Assembly (NCBI GenBank): GCA_963709185.1
Contig: CAVPVQ010000018.1
Coordinates: 53,313 to 117,312, forward strand
Source of the DNA: Roseiarcus sp963709185
Lineage (GTDB): Bacteria; Pseudomonadota; Alphaproteobacteria; Rhizobiales; Beijerinckiaceae
DNA: 64,000 bases
Direction: 5' to 3'
Of this stretch, positions 36,764 to 44,792 are shown one piece after another. How positions within the stretch are numbered: the stretch's first letter is position 1; the number at the start of each line of letters is the position of its first letter. Position numbers and translations under genes: made by a program. The notes beneath the pieces are model-generated. The model was not told where the DNA came from. It was given only the letters and a program-made list of their open reading frames with translations, and did not search any database.

Positions 36764-37030
36764 ATGGCCCACAAAAAAGCAGGCGGTTCTTCGCGAAACG
36801 GTCGCGATTCGGCGGGGCGCCGACTCGGCGTGAAGAAATTCGGCGGCGAGAAGGTCGTCGGCGGCATGATTCTCGTTCGTCAGCGCGGCACGAAATTCCA
36901 TCCCGGCCGAAATGTGGGCATTGGCGTGGACCATACTCTGTTCGCCATGACCGCCGGCAAGGTTGAATTTGAAACCAAAGCCAACGGCCGAGCTTATGTA
37001 GCGGTCGTCGCCGCCCAAGCGACCGAATAA
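36764..37030 (+). CDS. rpmA: 50S ribosomal protein L27
   Basis: L27 sits at the peptidyl-transferase region of the large subunit. The 88-residue sequence begins MAHKKAGGSSRNGRDSAGRR, the canonical conserved N-terminus of L27, and continues FGGEKVVGGMILVRQRGTKF. Downstream are a seven-base-pair hairpin directly after the stop and a second one before the acetyltransferase gene, which probably separate the ribosomal-protein unit from the GNAT-obgE unit. Confidence 0.97.
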   Translation: MAHKKAGGSSRNGRDSAGRRLGVKKFGGEKVVGGMILVRQRGTKFHPGRNVGIGVDHTLFAMTAGKVEFETKANGRAYVAVVAAQATE

Positions 37031-37159
37031 CAAAGCGGGGGAAATGACGAGACCCCGCTCGGCGCCAGCCCCGCGGACGGTCTCGAGGATAAGTCCTCAG
37101 ACTTCAAAGGCGAGACAAGCTCTCCTTCGAAAAGTCCGGTAGGTCCGCAAGGCCTTGAT

Positions 37160-37186
37160 GGGGAAGTGGGGCGCCGCTTCCCCTTT
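37160..37186 (+). terminator. Candidate terminator after rpmA
   Basis: GGGGAAG (37160-37166) and CTTCCCC (37177-37183) form a perfect seven-base-pair stem with a ten-base loop, followed by TTT. The T-tract is short, so termination may be partial. A further perfect stem, AGCGGGG (37034-37040) with CCCCGCT (37053-37059), lies immediately after the rpmA stop but has no T-tract. Confidence 0.45.
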
Positions 37187-37236
37187 GTCGTTGCGGAGCG
37201 CCATTTGTGCGGGCGCCCGCCGGACCGGAGCCGACG

Positions 37237-37860
37237 ATGTTTCCCGATCTCGCGCGAGACGATGTCTTTCGACTGGAGACGAAGCGGCTCTGGCTACGCT
37301 GGCCGCGAGCGGCCGACTCGGCGGCGATCGAACGCTACTCCAGCCGCTGGGAAGTCGCCAAAATGACCGCGCGCATTCCCCACCCCTATCCGCCTGGCGA
37401 GGCCGAGCGCTTCATTTTCACCGCCCGCGAGGCCAATGCTCTCGGTCGCGACCTGATCCTCGTCATCACCCCCATTCGCGGCAAACGCGACCCGATGGGA
37501 ATGATCAGCCTCGAGAGCCGCCGCGAGGGACGGCTGACTTTGGGATATGCGTTGGCCCCTGAAATGTGGGGCAAGGGCCTGGCGACCGAGGCCGCCGCCG
37601 CGGCGATCAACGCCGGCTTCGCGCTGACCGATGCGCTCGAAATGTTGGCGACCGCGCATGTCGAGAATCCGGCGTCGCGCCGCGTCCTCGAAAAATGCGG
37701 GTTCGCGCATATGGGTTCGGGCCTGGAAGGCGCCCCGGCGCGCGGCGGCATGGTTCCGTGCGATCGCTTCCGGCTCGAGCGTTCGGTCTGGGCGTCGCGT
37801 CGCGTCGCCCGAGAGTCCGGCGATCCGCCCCAGGCCGAAGGCCAAAGAGCGCCGTCATGA
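37237..37860 (+). CDS. GNAT acetyltransferase, RimJ/RimL-like
   Basis: This is a 207-residue acetyltransferase of the RimJ/RimL group. Typical parts are RLETKRLWLRWPRAADSAAIERY, TLGYALAPEMWGKGLATEAAAAAINAGF (acetyl-CoA binding loop) and VENPASRRVLEKCGFAHMGS. These enzymes acetylate N-terminal amines or small molecules; the substrate is unknown. A GNAT gene between rpmA and obgE is a conserved arrangement in Hyphomicrobiales. The ATG at 37237 follows CCGGAG. The stop overlaps the obgE start as ATGA, indicating coupled translation. Confidence 0.87.
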   Translation: MFPDLARDDVFRLETKRLWLRWPRAADSAAIERYSSRWEVAKMTARIPHPYPPGEAERFIFTAREANALGRDLILVITPIRGKRDPMGMISLESRREGRLTLGYALAPEMWGKGLATEAAAAAINAGFALTDALEMLATAHVENPASRRVLEKCGFAHMGSGLEGAPARGGMVPCDRFRLERSVWASRRVARESGDPPQAEGQRAPS

Positions 37861-38927
37861 GGTTTCTCGATCAAGCGAAGGTCTATGTCCGGTCCGGCGA
37901 CGGAGGGGCCGGCTGCGTCTCATTCCGCCGCGAGAAATTCATTGAATTTGGCGGCCCCGACGGCGGCGACGGCGGACGCGGCGGCGACGTCGTCATCGAA
38001 TGCGCGAAGGGCCTGAACACGCTGATCGACTTTCGTTACCAGCAGCATTTCAAGGCGAAGGTCGGCGTGCATGGCATGGGCAAGAATCGGGCGGGGGGAC
38101 GGGGCGCGGACGCGGTTCTGAAAGTTCCACTCGGGACGCAGGTGTTCGACGAGGACGGCGAGACGCTGCTCGCCGACATGAAATACGAAGGAGAGCGCGT
38201 GTGCATCGCGCGCGGCGGCAACGGCGGCTTTGGCAACGCCCATTTCACGACCTCGACCAATCGCGCGCCCCGCCGGGCCAATCCGGGCGAAGCCGGACAG
38301 GAGCGCACGCTGATCCTGCGCCTCAAACTGATCGCCGACGCCGGTCTTGTCGGCCTGCCCAACGCGGGAAAATCGACGTTTCTGGCGACCGTCTCCGCCG
38401 CCAAACCCAAGATCGCCGACTATCCCTTCACGACCTTGCATCCGGGCCTCGGCGTCGCGCGCGTCGACGGCCGCGATTTCGTGCTGGCGGATATTCCCGG
38501 CCTGATCGAGGGCGCCCATCAGGGCCTTGGCCTCGGCGACCGGTTCCTCGGCCATATCGAGCGATGTCGCGTTTTGCTGCATCTGGTCGATGCGACGGGC
38601 GCGAACGCCGGGGCCGACTACCGCACCATTCGCCGCGAGCTTGCCGCCTACGGCGCCGGCCTCGCCGAAAAGGCCGAGATCGTCGCGCTGTCGAAAGTCG
38701 ACGCCGTCGATGCCGAAACGCTCCGCAAGCAAAAGGACCGCCTGAGGCGCGCGCTGCGCGAATACGGACCCGAGCTTGCGAACGGCGTCACGCGCGCCCG
38801 GCCGCACGAGCTTTCCGCCGTCACCGGACGCGGCGTCACCGAACTCTTGCGCGCCGCGGCCGAAGCGATCGACGCCAATCGTGCGCATGATGACGCGGAG
38901 GCGGCGACCGTACAGGGTGAGCCCTGA
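37857..38927 (+). CDS. obgE: GTPase ObgE/CgtA
   Basis: This is an essential GTPase that acts in late 50S ribosome assembly and stress control. The 356-residue protein begins MRFLDQAKVYVRSGDGGAGC, the glycine-rich Obg domain (residues 1-158 with GGPDGGDGGRGGDV). The G domain follows: G1 GLPNAGKST at 166-174, G2 DYPFTTL, G3 DIPGLIEGA, G4 ALSKVD and G5 SAVTGRG. No long acidic C-terminal tail is present beyond a short one. It overlaps the upstream GNAT gene by four bases and a tRNA gene follows 114 bases downstream. Confidence 0.97.
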   Translation: MRFLDQAKVYVRSGDGGAGCVSFRREKFIEFGGPDGGDGGRGGDVVIECAKGLNTLIDFRYQQHFKAKVGVHGMGKNRAGGRGADAVLKVPLGTQVFDEDGETLLADMKYEGERVCIARGGNGGFGNAHFTTSTNRAPRRANPGEAGQERTLILRLKLIADAGLVGLPNAGKSTFLATVSAAKPKIADYPFTTLHPGLGVARVDGRDFVLADIPGLIEGAHQGLGLGDRFLGHIERCRVLLHLVDATGANAGADYRTIRRELAAYGAGLAEKAEIVALSKVDAVDAETLRKQKDRLRRALREYGPELANGVTRARPHELSAVTGRGVTELLRAAAEAIDANRAHDDAEAATVQGEP

Positions 38928-39041
38928 GCAAGCTTGGCGGTCTTCAGAACCCCTTCGATTGGACCGCGACCCGGCGGCGCGCCCGGTTATTGCATCATCG
39001 GTCCGTTTGCGCTTAATGCGAATCCCGGCCGCTCTGGCTCC

Positions 39042-39117
39042 GGGCCGGTAGCTCAATGGTTAGAGCCGGCCGCTCATAACGGTCTGGTTGCAGGTTCGAG
39101 TCCTGCCCGGCCCACCA
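39042..39117 (+). tRNA. tRNA with CAU anticodon, probably tRNA-Ile2 (lysidine-modified)
   Basis: The 76-base gene folds into a complete cloverleaf: acceptor GGGCCGG/CCGGCCC with encoded ACCA end, D arm GCTC-GAGC, anticodon stem GGCCG/CGGTC with loop CTCATAA (anticodon CAT at 39075-39077), and T arm GCAGG-TTCGAGT-CCTGC. CAU can mean initiator Met, elongator Met or Ile2. The acceptor has C4-G69 and C5-G68, which are known recognition features for TilS, and the D stem and 1-72 pair are not initiator-like. I therefore favour tRNA-Ile2, which reads AUA after lysidine modification; elongator Met remains possible. Confidence 0.9.
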
Positions 39118-39452
39118 GCTTGATCGGCGATGCGCCTGCTCAGAATGGCCTTCGACGAGTCCGAAGAGTTGCAAATTGTGGGCTCGCCGGTATTCTTCCC
39201 TCCGGTACGGGAGACCCCATCAAGGGTTCGGTCATTGTAACGCCTGACTGGGCGATCGGAGCGAAGCAGGGCTGCTCTGACCGCACAAATATCTGGCGCT
39301 TGCTCGCGATTGCTGTATAAGCCGCGCTTCGCGAGGGGATTCCCTTCCGAACCGACCGACCTGGACGACATCCCGGCTCGGCCGTTCCAAACGACAGAGA
39401 AGCGTTTCGCCTTGATGACGGCGCGCCTTCCCGCAACAAAAGGACCACACCG
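39118..39452 (+). promoter_or_regulatory. Gap between tRNA and rpsO with a -10 element
   Basis: This 335-base gap has no gene that I can support. A good -10 hexamer, TATAAG, at 39316-39321 is the likely core of the rpsO promoter and would give a leader of about 125 bases. No consensus -35 box lies at the right distance. I see no clear terminator for the tRNA transcript. Confidence 0.4.
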
Positions 39453-39722
39453 ATGTCGATCAGCGTTGAGCGCAAAGCCGCGCTCGTGAAGGAATATGCC
39501 TTGAAGGCCGGCGACACAGGTTCGCCGGAGGTGCAGGTGGCGATCCTCACCGAGCGCATTTCCAATCTGACCAATCACTTCAAAACTCACGTCAAGGACA
39601 ATCATTCGCGCCGGGGCCTCCTGAAAATGGTGTCCCAGCGCCGCACGCTGCTTGATTACGTAAAGAAGGATGACGAATCCCGCTACAAGTCGCTCATCGA
39701 ACGACTGGGGATTCGCCGTTGA
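39453..39722 (+). CDS. rpsO: 30S ribosomal protein S15
   Basis: S15 binds 16S rRNA early in small-subunit assembly. The 89-residue protein contains the family core GDTGSPEVQVAILTERISNL, NHFKTHVKDNHSRRGLLKMV and RRTLLDYVKKDDESRYKSLI. It is followed 236 bases later by pnp in the same direction, the classical rpsO-pnp pair. A compact hairpin lies just after the stop. Confidence 0.97.
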   Translation: MSISVERKAALVKEYALKAGDTGSPEVQVAILTERISNLTNHFKTHVKDNHSRRGLLKMVSQRRTLLDYVKKDDESRYKSLIERLGIRR

Positions 39723-39723
39723 T

Positions 39724-39740
39724 CCAGGCCGAGCGCCTGG
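39724..39740 (+). terminator. Hairpin after rpsO, weak terminator or processing site
   Basis: CCAGGC (39724-39729) pairs with GCCTGG (39735-39740) around a five-base loop directly after the rpsO stop. It is followed by TTGCTGT rather than a T-tract. In the rpsO-pnp region of other bacteria such structures end or process the transcript, so either role is possible. Confidence 0.35.
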
Positions 39741-39958
39741 TTGCTGTACGCCGACGGCGGCATGGGGCCGCTGTCGCGATTTAAGGGATGTGAAAGCTGC
39801 GCGTCATGGCAGGATCGCCGGACGCTGGCCACCCGCCGCGACGTGGGATGAGGCCAGCTTCTCGCCGTCTTGCCGATGACCGACCTCATGGCGAAACCAG
39901 ATGATGGCAAGACCACTTGGCCGAGAAGCTTTCACCATCTTTGGAAAGATGATGAGAG

Positions 39959-42103
39959 ATGTTCGATATTCAACGTGAAGAATTCAATTGGTGCGGCCGC
40001 GACCTCGTATTGGAGACCGGACGCATGGCGCGCCAGGCCGATGGCGCGGTGTTTGCGAGCTGGGGTGAGACCACTGTCCTGGCGACGGTCGTCTCACTCA
40101 AGACTCCCAAGCCAGGGGTCGATTTCTTCCCTCTGACCGTGAACTACCAGGAAAAAGCGTTCGCGGCCGGCCGCATTCCCGGCGGCTTCCTCAAGCGTGA
40201 GGGACGGCCCTCCGACAAGGAAACGCTGACTTCGCGCTTGATCGATCGCCCGATCCGGCCGCTGTTTCCCGACGGTTTTCGGTGCGACACGCAGATCGTC
40301 GTGACGGTGCTGAGTCATGACCTCGAGACCGATCCCGATATTCTGGCGTTGATCGCCGCTTCGGCCGCCCTGACCCTGTCGGGCGTTCCTTTCATGGGTC
40401 CGATCGGCGCGGCGCGGGTCGGCTACATCAAGGGTGAGATCAAAGTCAATCCGACCATCGACGAACTGAAAGACTCCGAGCTCGATCTCGTCGTCGCCGG
40501 CACTGGCGAGGCGGTTCTGATGGTCGAATCGGAAGCCCGCGAGCTCTCCGAAGAGATCATGCTCAACGCCGTGATGGCGGGCCACAAGGCGTTCCAGCCG
40601 GTCATCGAGGCGATCATCCGTTTGGCCGAACGCGCCGCCAAGGAGCCGCGCGAACTGACGCTCGCCGACAAGTCGGCGGTCGAAAAGGCGGTGCTCGACA
40701 GCGCGGGCGCGGACCTGCGCGCCGCTTATGCGATCACCAACAAGCAGCAACGCTACAGCGCGGTCGACGCCGCCAGGGCGAAAGTGCTGGCGCAGCTCAT
40801 GCCCGAAGGCGGCGAGGCGAAATTCTCCAAGGAACTGGTCGCCGAAGCCTTCCACGACGCGCAGGCCAAGGTCGTGCGCTGGAACATTCTCGACGACAAG
40901 CGGCGCATCGACGGCCGCGACTTGACCACGGTTCGCCCCATTCTGGCGCAGGTCGGCGTGCTGCCGCGAACGCATGGCTCGGCGTTGTTCACGCGCGGAG
41001 AAACGCAGGCGCTGGTCGTGGCGACCCTGGGCACCGGCGAGGACGAGCAGTTCATCGACAGCCTGGAAGGCACCTACAAGGAGCGCTTCATGCTCCATTA
41101 CAACTTTCCGCCCTATTCGGTCGGCGAGACCGGCCGTATGGGCGCGCCGGGCCGGCGCGAGATCGGCCACGGCAAGCTTGCGTGGCGCGCGATCCATCCC
41201 ATGCTGCCGACCGTGGCCGAATTCCCCTACACCATCCGTGTGGTCTCGGAGATCACCGAGTCGAACGGTTCGTCCTCAATGGCGACAGTCTGCGGTTCGT
41301 CGCTCGCTTTGATGGACGCCGGCGTGCCGCTCAAGCGCCCGACCGCCGGCATCGCGATGGGCCTGATTCTGGAGGACAAGCGTTACGCCGTGCTGTCGGA
41401 TATCCTGGGTGACGAAGACCATCTGGGCGACATGGACTTCAAGGTCGCCGGCACCACCGAGGGCGTCACCTCGCTGCAGATGGACATCAAGATCGCCGGG
41501 ATCACCGAGGAGATCATGCGGGTCGCCCTGGCCCAGGCGAAGGACGGGCGGCTGCATATTCTCGGAGAAATGAGCCGGGCGCTCAGCGGCGCCCGCGCGG
41601 AGCTCGGCGAGTTCGCGCCGCGCATCGAGACGATGAAAATCCCGACCGACAAGATCCGCGAGGTCATCGGCACGGGGGGCAAGGTCATCCGGGAGATCGT
41701 CGAGAAGACGGGCGCCAAAATCAACATCGAGGATGACGGAACCGTCAAAATCGCCTCACCCGACGGCGCCAAGATCAAGGCGGCGGTCAACTGGATCAAA
41801 TCCATCGCCTCCGATCCCGAAATTGGCCAGATCTACGACGGCACGGTCGTCAAGACCGTCGATTTTGGCGCTTTCGTCAACTTCTTCGGCTCCAAGGACG
41901 GCCTCGTCCATATCTCACAGCTCGCCAAAGGCCGCGTCGCCAAGACCACCGATGTCGTCAAGGAAGGCGACAAGGTGAAAGTAAAGCTGCTGGGCTTCGA
42001 CGATCGCGGCAAGGTGCGGCTGTCGATGCGCGTGGTCGATCAGCAGACCGGCGCCGATCTCGAGAAGCAGGCCGCGGCCGAGGAGGTCAGCTCCGCCGAC
42101 TAA
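39959..42103 (+). CDS. pnp: Polyribonucleotide nucleotidyltransferase (PNPase)
   Basis: PNPase degrades RNA from the 3' end by phosphorolysis and is a degradosome component. The 714-residue protein has the full domain order. The first RNase PH domain has FPLTVNYQEKAFAAGRIPGG and RLIDRPIRPLFPDGF. It is followed by the helical linker, and then the second, catalytic RNase PH domain (YNFPPYSVGETGRMGAPGRR, SNGSSSMATVCGSSLALMDAG). A KH domain (TDKIREVIGTGGKVIREIVE) and an S1 domain (GTVVKTVDFGAFVNFFGSKD) follow. All key motifs are present. The ATG at 39959 gives the standard N-terminus MFDIQREEFNWCGRDL. Confidence 0.97.
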   Translation: MFDIQREEFNWCGRDLVLETGRMARQADGAVFASWGETTVLATVVSLKTPKPGVDFFPLTVNYQEKAFAAGRIPGGFLKREGRPSDKETLTSRLIDRPIRPLFPDGFRCDTQIVVTVLSHDLETDPDILALIAASAALTLSGVPFMGPIGAARVGYIKGEIKVNPTIDELKDSELDLVVAGTGEAVLMVESEARELSEEIMLNAVMAGHKAFQPVIEAIIRLAERAAKEPRELTLADKSAVEKAVLDSAGADLRAAYAITNKQQRYSAVDAARAKVLAQLMPEGGEAKFSKELVAEAFHDAQAKVVRWNILDDKRRIDGRDLTTVRPILAQVGVLPRTHGSALFTRGETQALVVATLGTGEDEQFIDSLEGTYKERFMLHYNFPPYSVGETGRMGAPGRREIGHGKLAWRAIHPMLPTVAEFPYTIRVVSEITESNGSSSMATVCGSSLALMDAGVPLKRPTAGIAMGLILEDKRYAVLSDILGDEDHLGDMDFKVAGTTEGVTSLQMDIKIAGITEEIMRVALAQAKDGRLHILGEMSRALSGARAELGEFAPRIETMKIPTDKIREVIGTGGKVIREIVEKTGAKINIEDDGTVKIASPDGAKIKAAVNWIKSIASDPEIGQIYDGTVVKTVDFGAFVNFFGSKDGLVHISQLAKGRVAKTTDVVKEGDKVKVKLLGFDDRGKVRLSMRVVDQQTGADLEKQAAAEEVSSAD

Positions 42104-42378
42104 CCCCGCAAAGCGCGCCGCTTCTCCCGCAATGCCGGCGGAGGCGGCGCGCGGCGGCTGGCTTTTTTCCAGATTTCGGTCGGATAGCGCGATCGCCGTC
42201 GATCACGCGAGCGAAGGATTTCGCGCCATCCCGTAAGAAGGCGTGGCGCAAGGGCGGCCGCGGTCTTTAGGCTTTCGTCAACCCAAACGCCGCAAATTGC
42301 GCGCAATTTCGGATTGTTAAGACCTATGCAAGCAGCGCCCGCTATTTCATCGCAAGAACGGGCGGGCGCAACAAGAAA

Positions 42379-42675
42379 ATGGCAAGCGTAATGCAAGTGA
42401 GTCACTCCAACAAACTCGAAGACGGCCGCGGCCATTATTCGATCGGCCGCATCAAGGCCTCCTCCGTCTGGCGCGCCGCGGACGCCGCGAGCCCCGAGGC
42501 CGACCGACAAGCGGCGGTTCAGGCGCTGATCCGCGAAGCCCAGGAATATGACGCCGACGCAATCATCGGTCTCGATTTTGAAGTGGACCGCGTCAGGCGC
42601 GCGGACATGGACGGCCCCCCGTTGCAGCGCGTCGCCGCCACCGGCATCGCGGTCAAATTCGCGCAAGCGGCCTGA
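42379..42675 (+). CDS. YbjQ/UPF0145-like small protein
   Basis: This 98-residue protein ends with the pattern ALIREAQEYDADAIIGLDFEVD and RVAATGIAVKF, which resembles the C-terminal half of the YbjQ/UPF0145 (putative heavy-metal-binding) family, whose members form pentamers of unknown role. The N-terminal part is shorter than in YbjQ and lacks its usual opening motif, so it is either a divergent member or a relative. ATG 42391 is an alternative start four codons in. It stands alone after pnp; a 275-base gap before it shows nothing I can name. Confidence 0.6.
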   Translation: MASVMQVSHSNKLEDGRGHYSIGRIKASSVWRAADAASPEADRQAAVQALIREAQEYDADAIIGLDFEVDRVRRADMDGPPLQRVAATGIAVKFAQAA

Positions 42676-42791
42676 TCCGGCGCACGCGCGCCGCCGGGCC
42701 ACGCGGCGCCCGCGCGCAGAAACTTCCGGGATCGCATAGGCGACGGTCTGCAAAGCGCGGAGCAAGCCTGACACTCACCGGAGTGTCGGGC

Positions 42792-43613
42792 CTATTTCGA
42801 AAGCCACCAGCCGTCGCCGGCCAGCCAGCATGAAGAATCGGGGGTCGTTCCCCGATGCAGCCGGCGTACATCCTTGGCGCCGCCGCTGGCCAACGCCGCT
42901 GAAAGCCGCGCCGCCTCGCCGGCGTTTCTGGCGCCGTCGCATTGGAAGAACACGGCGCCCGAAACAAAGCGCGCCGAATAGACGCCATCGGCGCGCCACC
43001 CGACATGAAGCATGCCGCCGATCCCGACATCGGGAGTGAGCGGGAAAATCAAACGTCCGTCCCGACGAAGCGCGTCGAGCCAAACCGCCATCGGCGCGGT
43101 CGCGCCAGCATTGACGTAGACGACGTCGACGTCCGGCAAAGCGCCCGCCGCGCCCGAGCGCGTGTGAACGAAGACATTGGCGCGGTCGGCGAGATTTCGC
43201 CGGGCGCTTTCGGCGATCTCAGGGTCGATCTCGTAGGCGTCGACCCGACCCTCGCCGCCTACGAGTTCGGCGAGAATGGCGGTGTAGTAGCCAGCCCCGG
43301 CGCCGATGTGCGCGACATATTCGCCCGCTTTCGGCTCAACCGCCTTGAGCCAGAGAGCATGGGAACCGGGCTCTCCATTGTTGAGCCCGCGCTCGGGGAC
43401 CAGCCCGATCGCGGCGTTGCGATAGAGAAAGTCCGGATCGGGCGAAGGCGTGCGGGCGTAGCCTTCGCCGGTCGCCACAAGCCAAGGTCCGTCGCCGCAA
43501 TACCTCTCGCGCTCCACCGCCGCGAACGCGGCTTCGATTCGCTGGTCCCCTGACGCGCCCAGGGCCGCGACAAACGCCGCGTATTGGCGCCTTGCGGCGC
43601 GCACGTCGGTCAT
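42792..43613 (-). CDS. SAM-dependent methyltransferase, PCMT-like
   Basis: This 273-residue class I methyltransferase is most like protein-L-isoaspartate O-methyltransferases. The SAM-binding region is EYVAHIGAGAGYYTAILAELVG, followed by VDAYEIDPEIAESARRNL and VDVVYVNAGATAPMAVWLDAL. The N-terminus (RRQYAAFVAALGASGDQRIEAAF) matches the PCMT layout, but the family's glycine-rich motif reads HIGAGAG instead of the usual EIGTGSG-type, and the C-terminal 70 residues are divergent. The substrate is therefore uncertain. It is divergent from the AhpD-like gene. Confidence 0.75.
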   Translation of the reverse strand: MTDVRAARRQYAAFVAALGASGDQRIEAAFAAVERERYCGDGPWLVATGEGYARTPSPDPDFLYRNAAIGLVPERGLNNGEPGSHALWLKAVEPKAGEYVAHIGAGAGYYTAILAELVGGEGRVDAYEIDPEIAESARRNLADRANVFVHTRSGAAGALPDVDVVYVNAGATAPMAVWLDALRRDGRLIFPLTPDVGIGGMLHVGWRADGVYSARFVSGAVFFQCDGARNAGEAARLSAALASGGAKDVRRLHRGTTPDSSCWLAGDGWWLSK

Positions 43614-43718
43614 CGAAGTTCTCCGACGGAGCCGATTTGTCCGCGACCACGTCTATCGACCGGGCGACGGTTGCGGTTACAATGGCGCCGCCGGCAGGCG
43701 ACATCAATGGAATGCGCG

Positions 43719-44309
43719 ATGGCGAGGAAATCGAAGAAGCGGGCGGTTGGCGAGGGAGTCACTGCTCTCGATCTGAAAAGCGCCGAGCCGACGCCGGCGA
43801 TGGCGGCCTATTTCGATAAGTGCCGCGCCAAGCTTGGGTTCGTTCCCAACGTGCTGACCGCCTATGCGCATGACATGGCCAAGCTCGAAGCTTTCGCGAC
43901 GTTCTACAACGATTTGATGCTGGCCCCGTCCGGGCTCAGCCGGCTGGAGCGCGAAATGATCGCGGTGGCGGTCTCGTCGGACAACCACTGCTTCTACTGT
44001 CTGACCGCGCATGGCGCAGCGGTGCGTCAAATCTCCGGGATTCCCCAGCTTGGCGAACTGATGGCGATGAACTGGCGCGCCGCGGGGCTGCCGCCGCGCC
44101 AGCATGCGATGCTCGCCTTCGCCGAAAAGATAACCCTGAGTTCCGCGCAAATTGAAGAAGCCGACCGGCAAGCCCTGCGCGACGTCGGATTTTCCGACCG
44201 CGAAATCTGGGACATCGCCGCGGTGGCCTCGTTCTTCAACATGTCGAACCGCATGGCCTCGGCGGTCGACATGCGGCCGAACGACGAATATCACACGCAG
44301 GCGCGGTAG
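43719..44309 (+). CDS. AhpD-like carboxymuconolactone decarboxylase-family protein
   Basis: This 196-residue protein of the peroxidase-related (AhpD-like) branch of the carboxymuconolactone decarboxylase family has the redox motif as CFYC in SSDNHCFYCLTAHGAAVRQ, with the downstream histidine of the CxxxxxH pattern (TAHG). LEREMIAVAVS and NMSNRMASAVDMRPNDEY complete the family match. Such proteins reduce peroxides or serve as thiol-disulfide partners. ATG 43707, four codons earlier, is an alternative start; 43719 gives the common MARKSKK-type N-terminus and has GGAA upstream. Confidence 0.85.
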   Translation: MARKSKKRAVGEGVTALDLKSAEPTPAMAAYFDKCRAKLGFVPNVLTAYAHDMAKLEAFATFYNDLMLAPSGLSRLEREMIAVAVSSDNHCFYCLTAHGAAVRQISGIPQLGELMAMNWRAAGLPPRQHAMLAFAEKITLSSAQIEEADRQALRDVGFSDREIWDIAAVASFFNMSNRMASAVDMRPNDEYHTQAR

Positions 44310-44321
44310 ACCCTGCGACGC

Positions 44322-44747
44322 TTATACGCCCCTCAACTTTCGCGCCACGTCTTCGGGCAGCGCCTGGGCCTTGAGCCGACCGCCCTTTTCGGCGTCGCGA
44401 ATCGTCCAGACCCTCTTCTCACGTCCCTCGACCGCCAATCGCGCGTTGTTGAACAGCCGGTGGCTGATCTCGAAGCTGGAGCGTCCGACGGCCGTCACGC
44501 TCGAAACGATCTCGATCTCCTCGCCATATCGCGACGGGAGATGAAAAACCGCCTGCGTGTCCACCAGCGGAATGCCGGCGACGCCATAGGCGGCCAGCAT
44601 CTCGGCCTTTTCCAGGCCAAGCGCGGCGCGCACGAGCAGCGCGGTCGACCAATCGAAATATTCGAAGAACCGCGGATTGAAGACGATCCCGGCGGGGTCG
44701 CAATGGCCCCATTCGACCGTCAGCTTGCGAGCGAACTGAAAACCCAT
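44322..44747 (-). CDS. Acyl-CoA thioesterase, 4-hydroxybenzoyl-CoA type
   Basis: This is a hotdog-fold thioesterase of 141 residues. The catalytic segment is VEWGHCDPAGIVFNPRFFEYFDW, matching 4-hydroxybenzoyl-CoA thioesterases, with the aspartate in HCDPAGIV as the nucleophile-type residue. I chose the ATG at 44747 because GAGGA lies nine bases upstream; ATG 44756 sits directly on that site. It is last in a three-gene minus-strand unit after a feruloyl-CoA-synthase-like ligase and a crotonase. A role in releasing hydroxybenzoate-type acids from CoA in phenylpropanoid breakdown therefore fits. Confidence 0.85.
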   Translation of the reverse strand: MGFQFARKLTVEWGHCDPAGIVFNPRFFEYFDWSTALLVRAALGLEKAEMLAAYGVAGIPLVDTQAVFHLPSRYGEEIEIVSSVTAVGRSSFEISHRLFNNARLAVEGREKRVWTIRDAEKGGRLKAQALPEDVARKLRGV

Positions 44748-44792
44748 GACGAACATTCCTCGCCGCCGTGGCGCCGGGCGGCGTCAGCCCGA

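Noticed and set aside
37031..37236. Possible riboswitch or small RNA between rpmA and the GNAT gene
   Set aside because: Two simple hairpins explain the visible structure; I recognise no riboswitch core.
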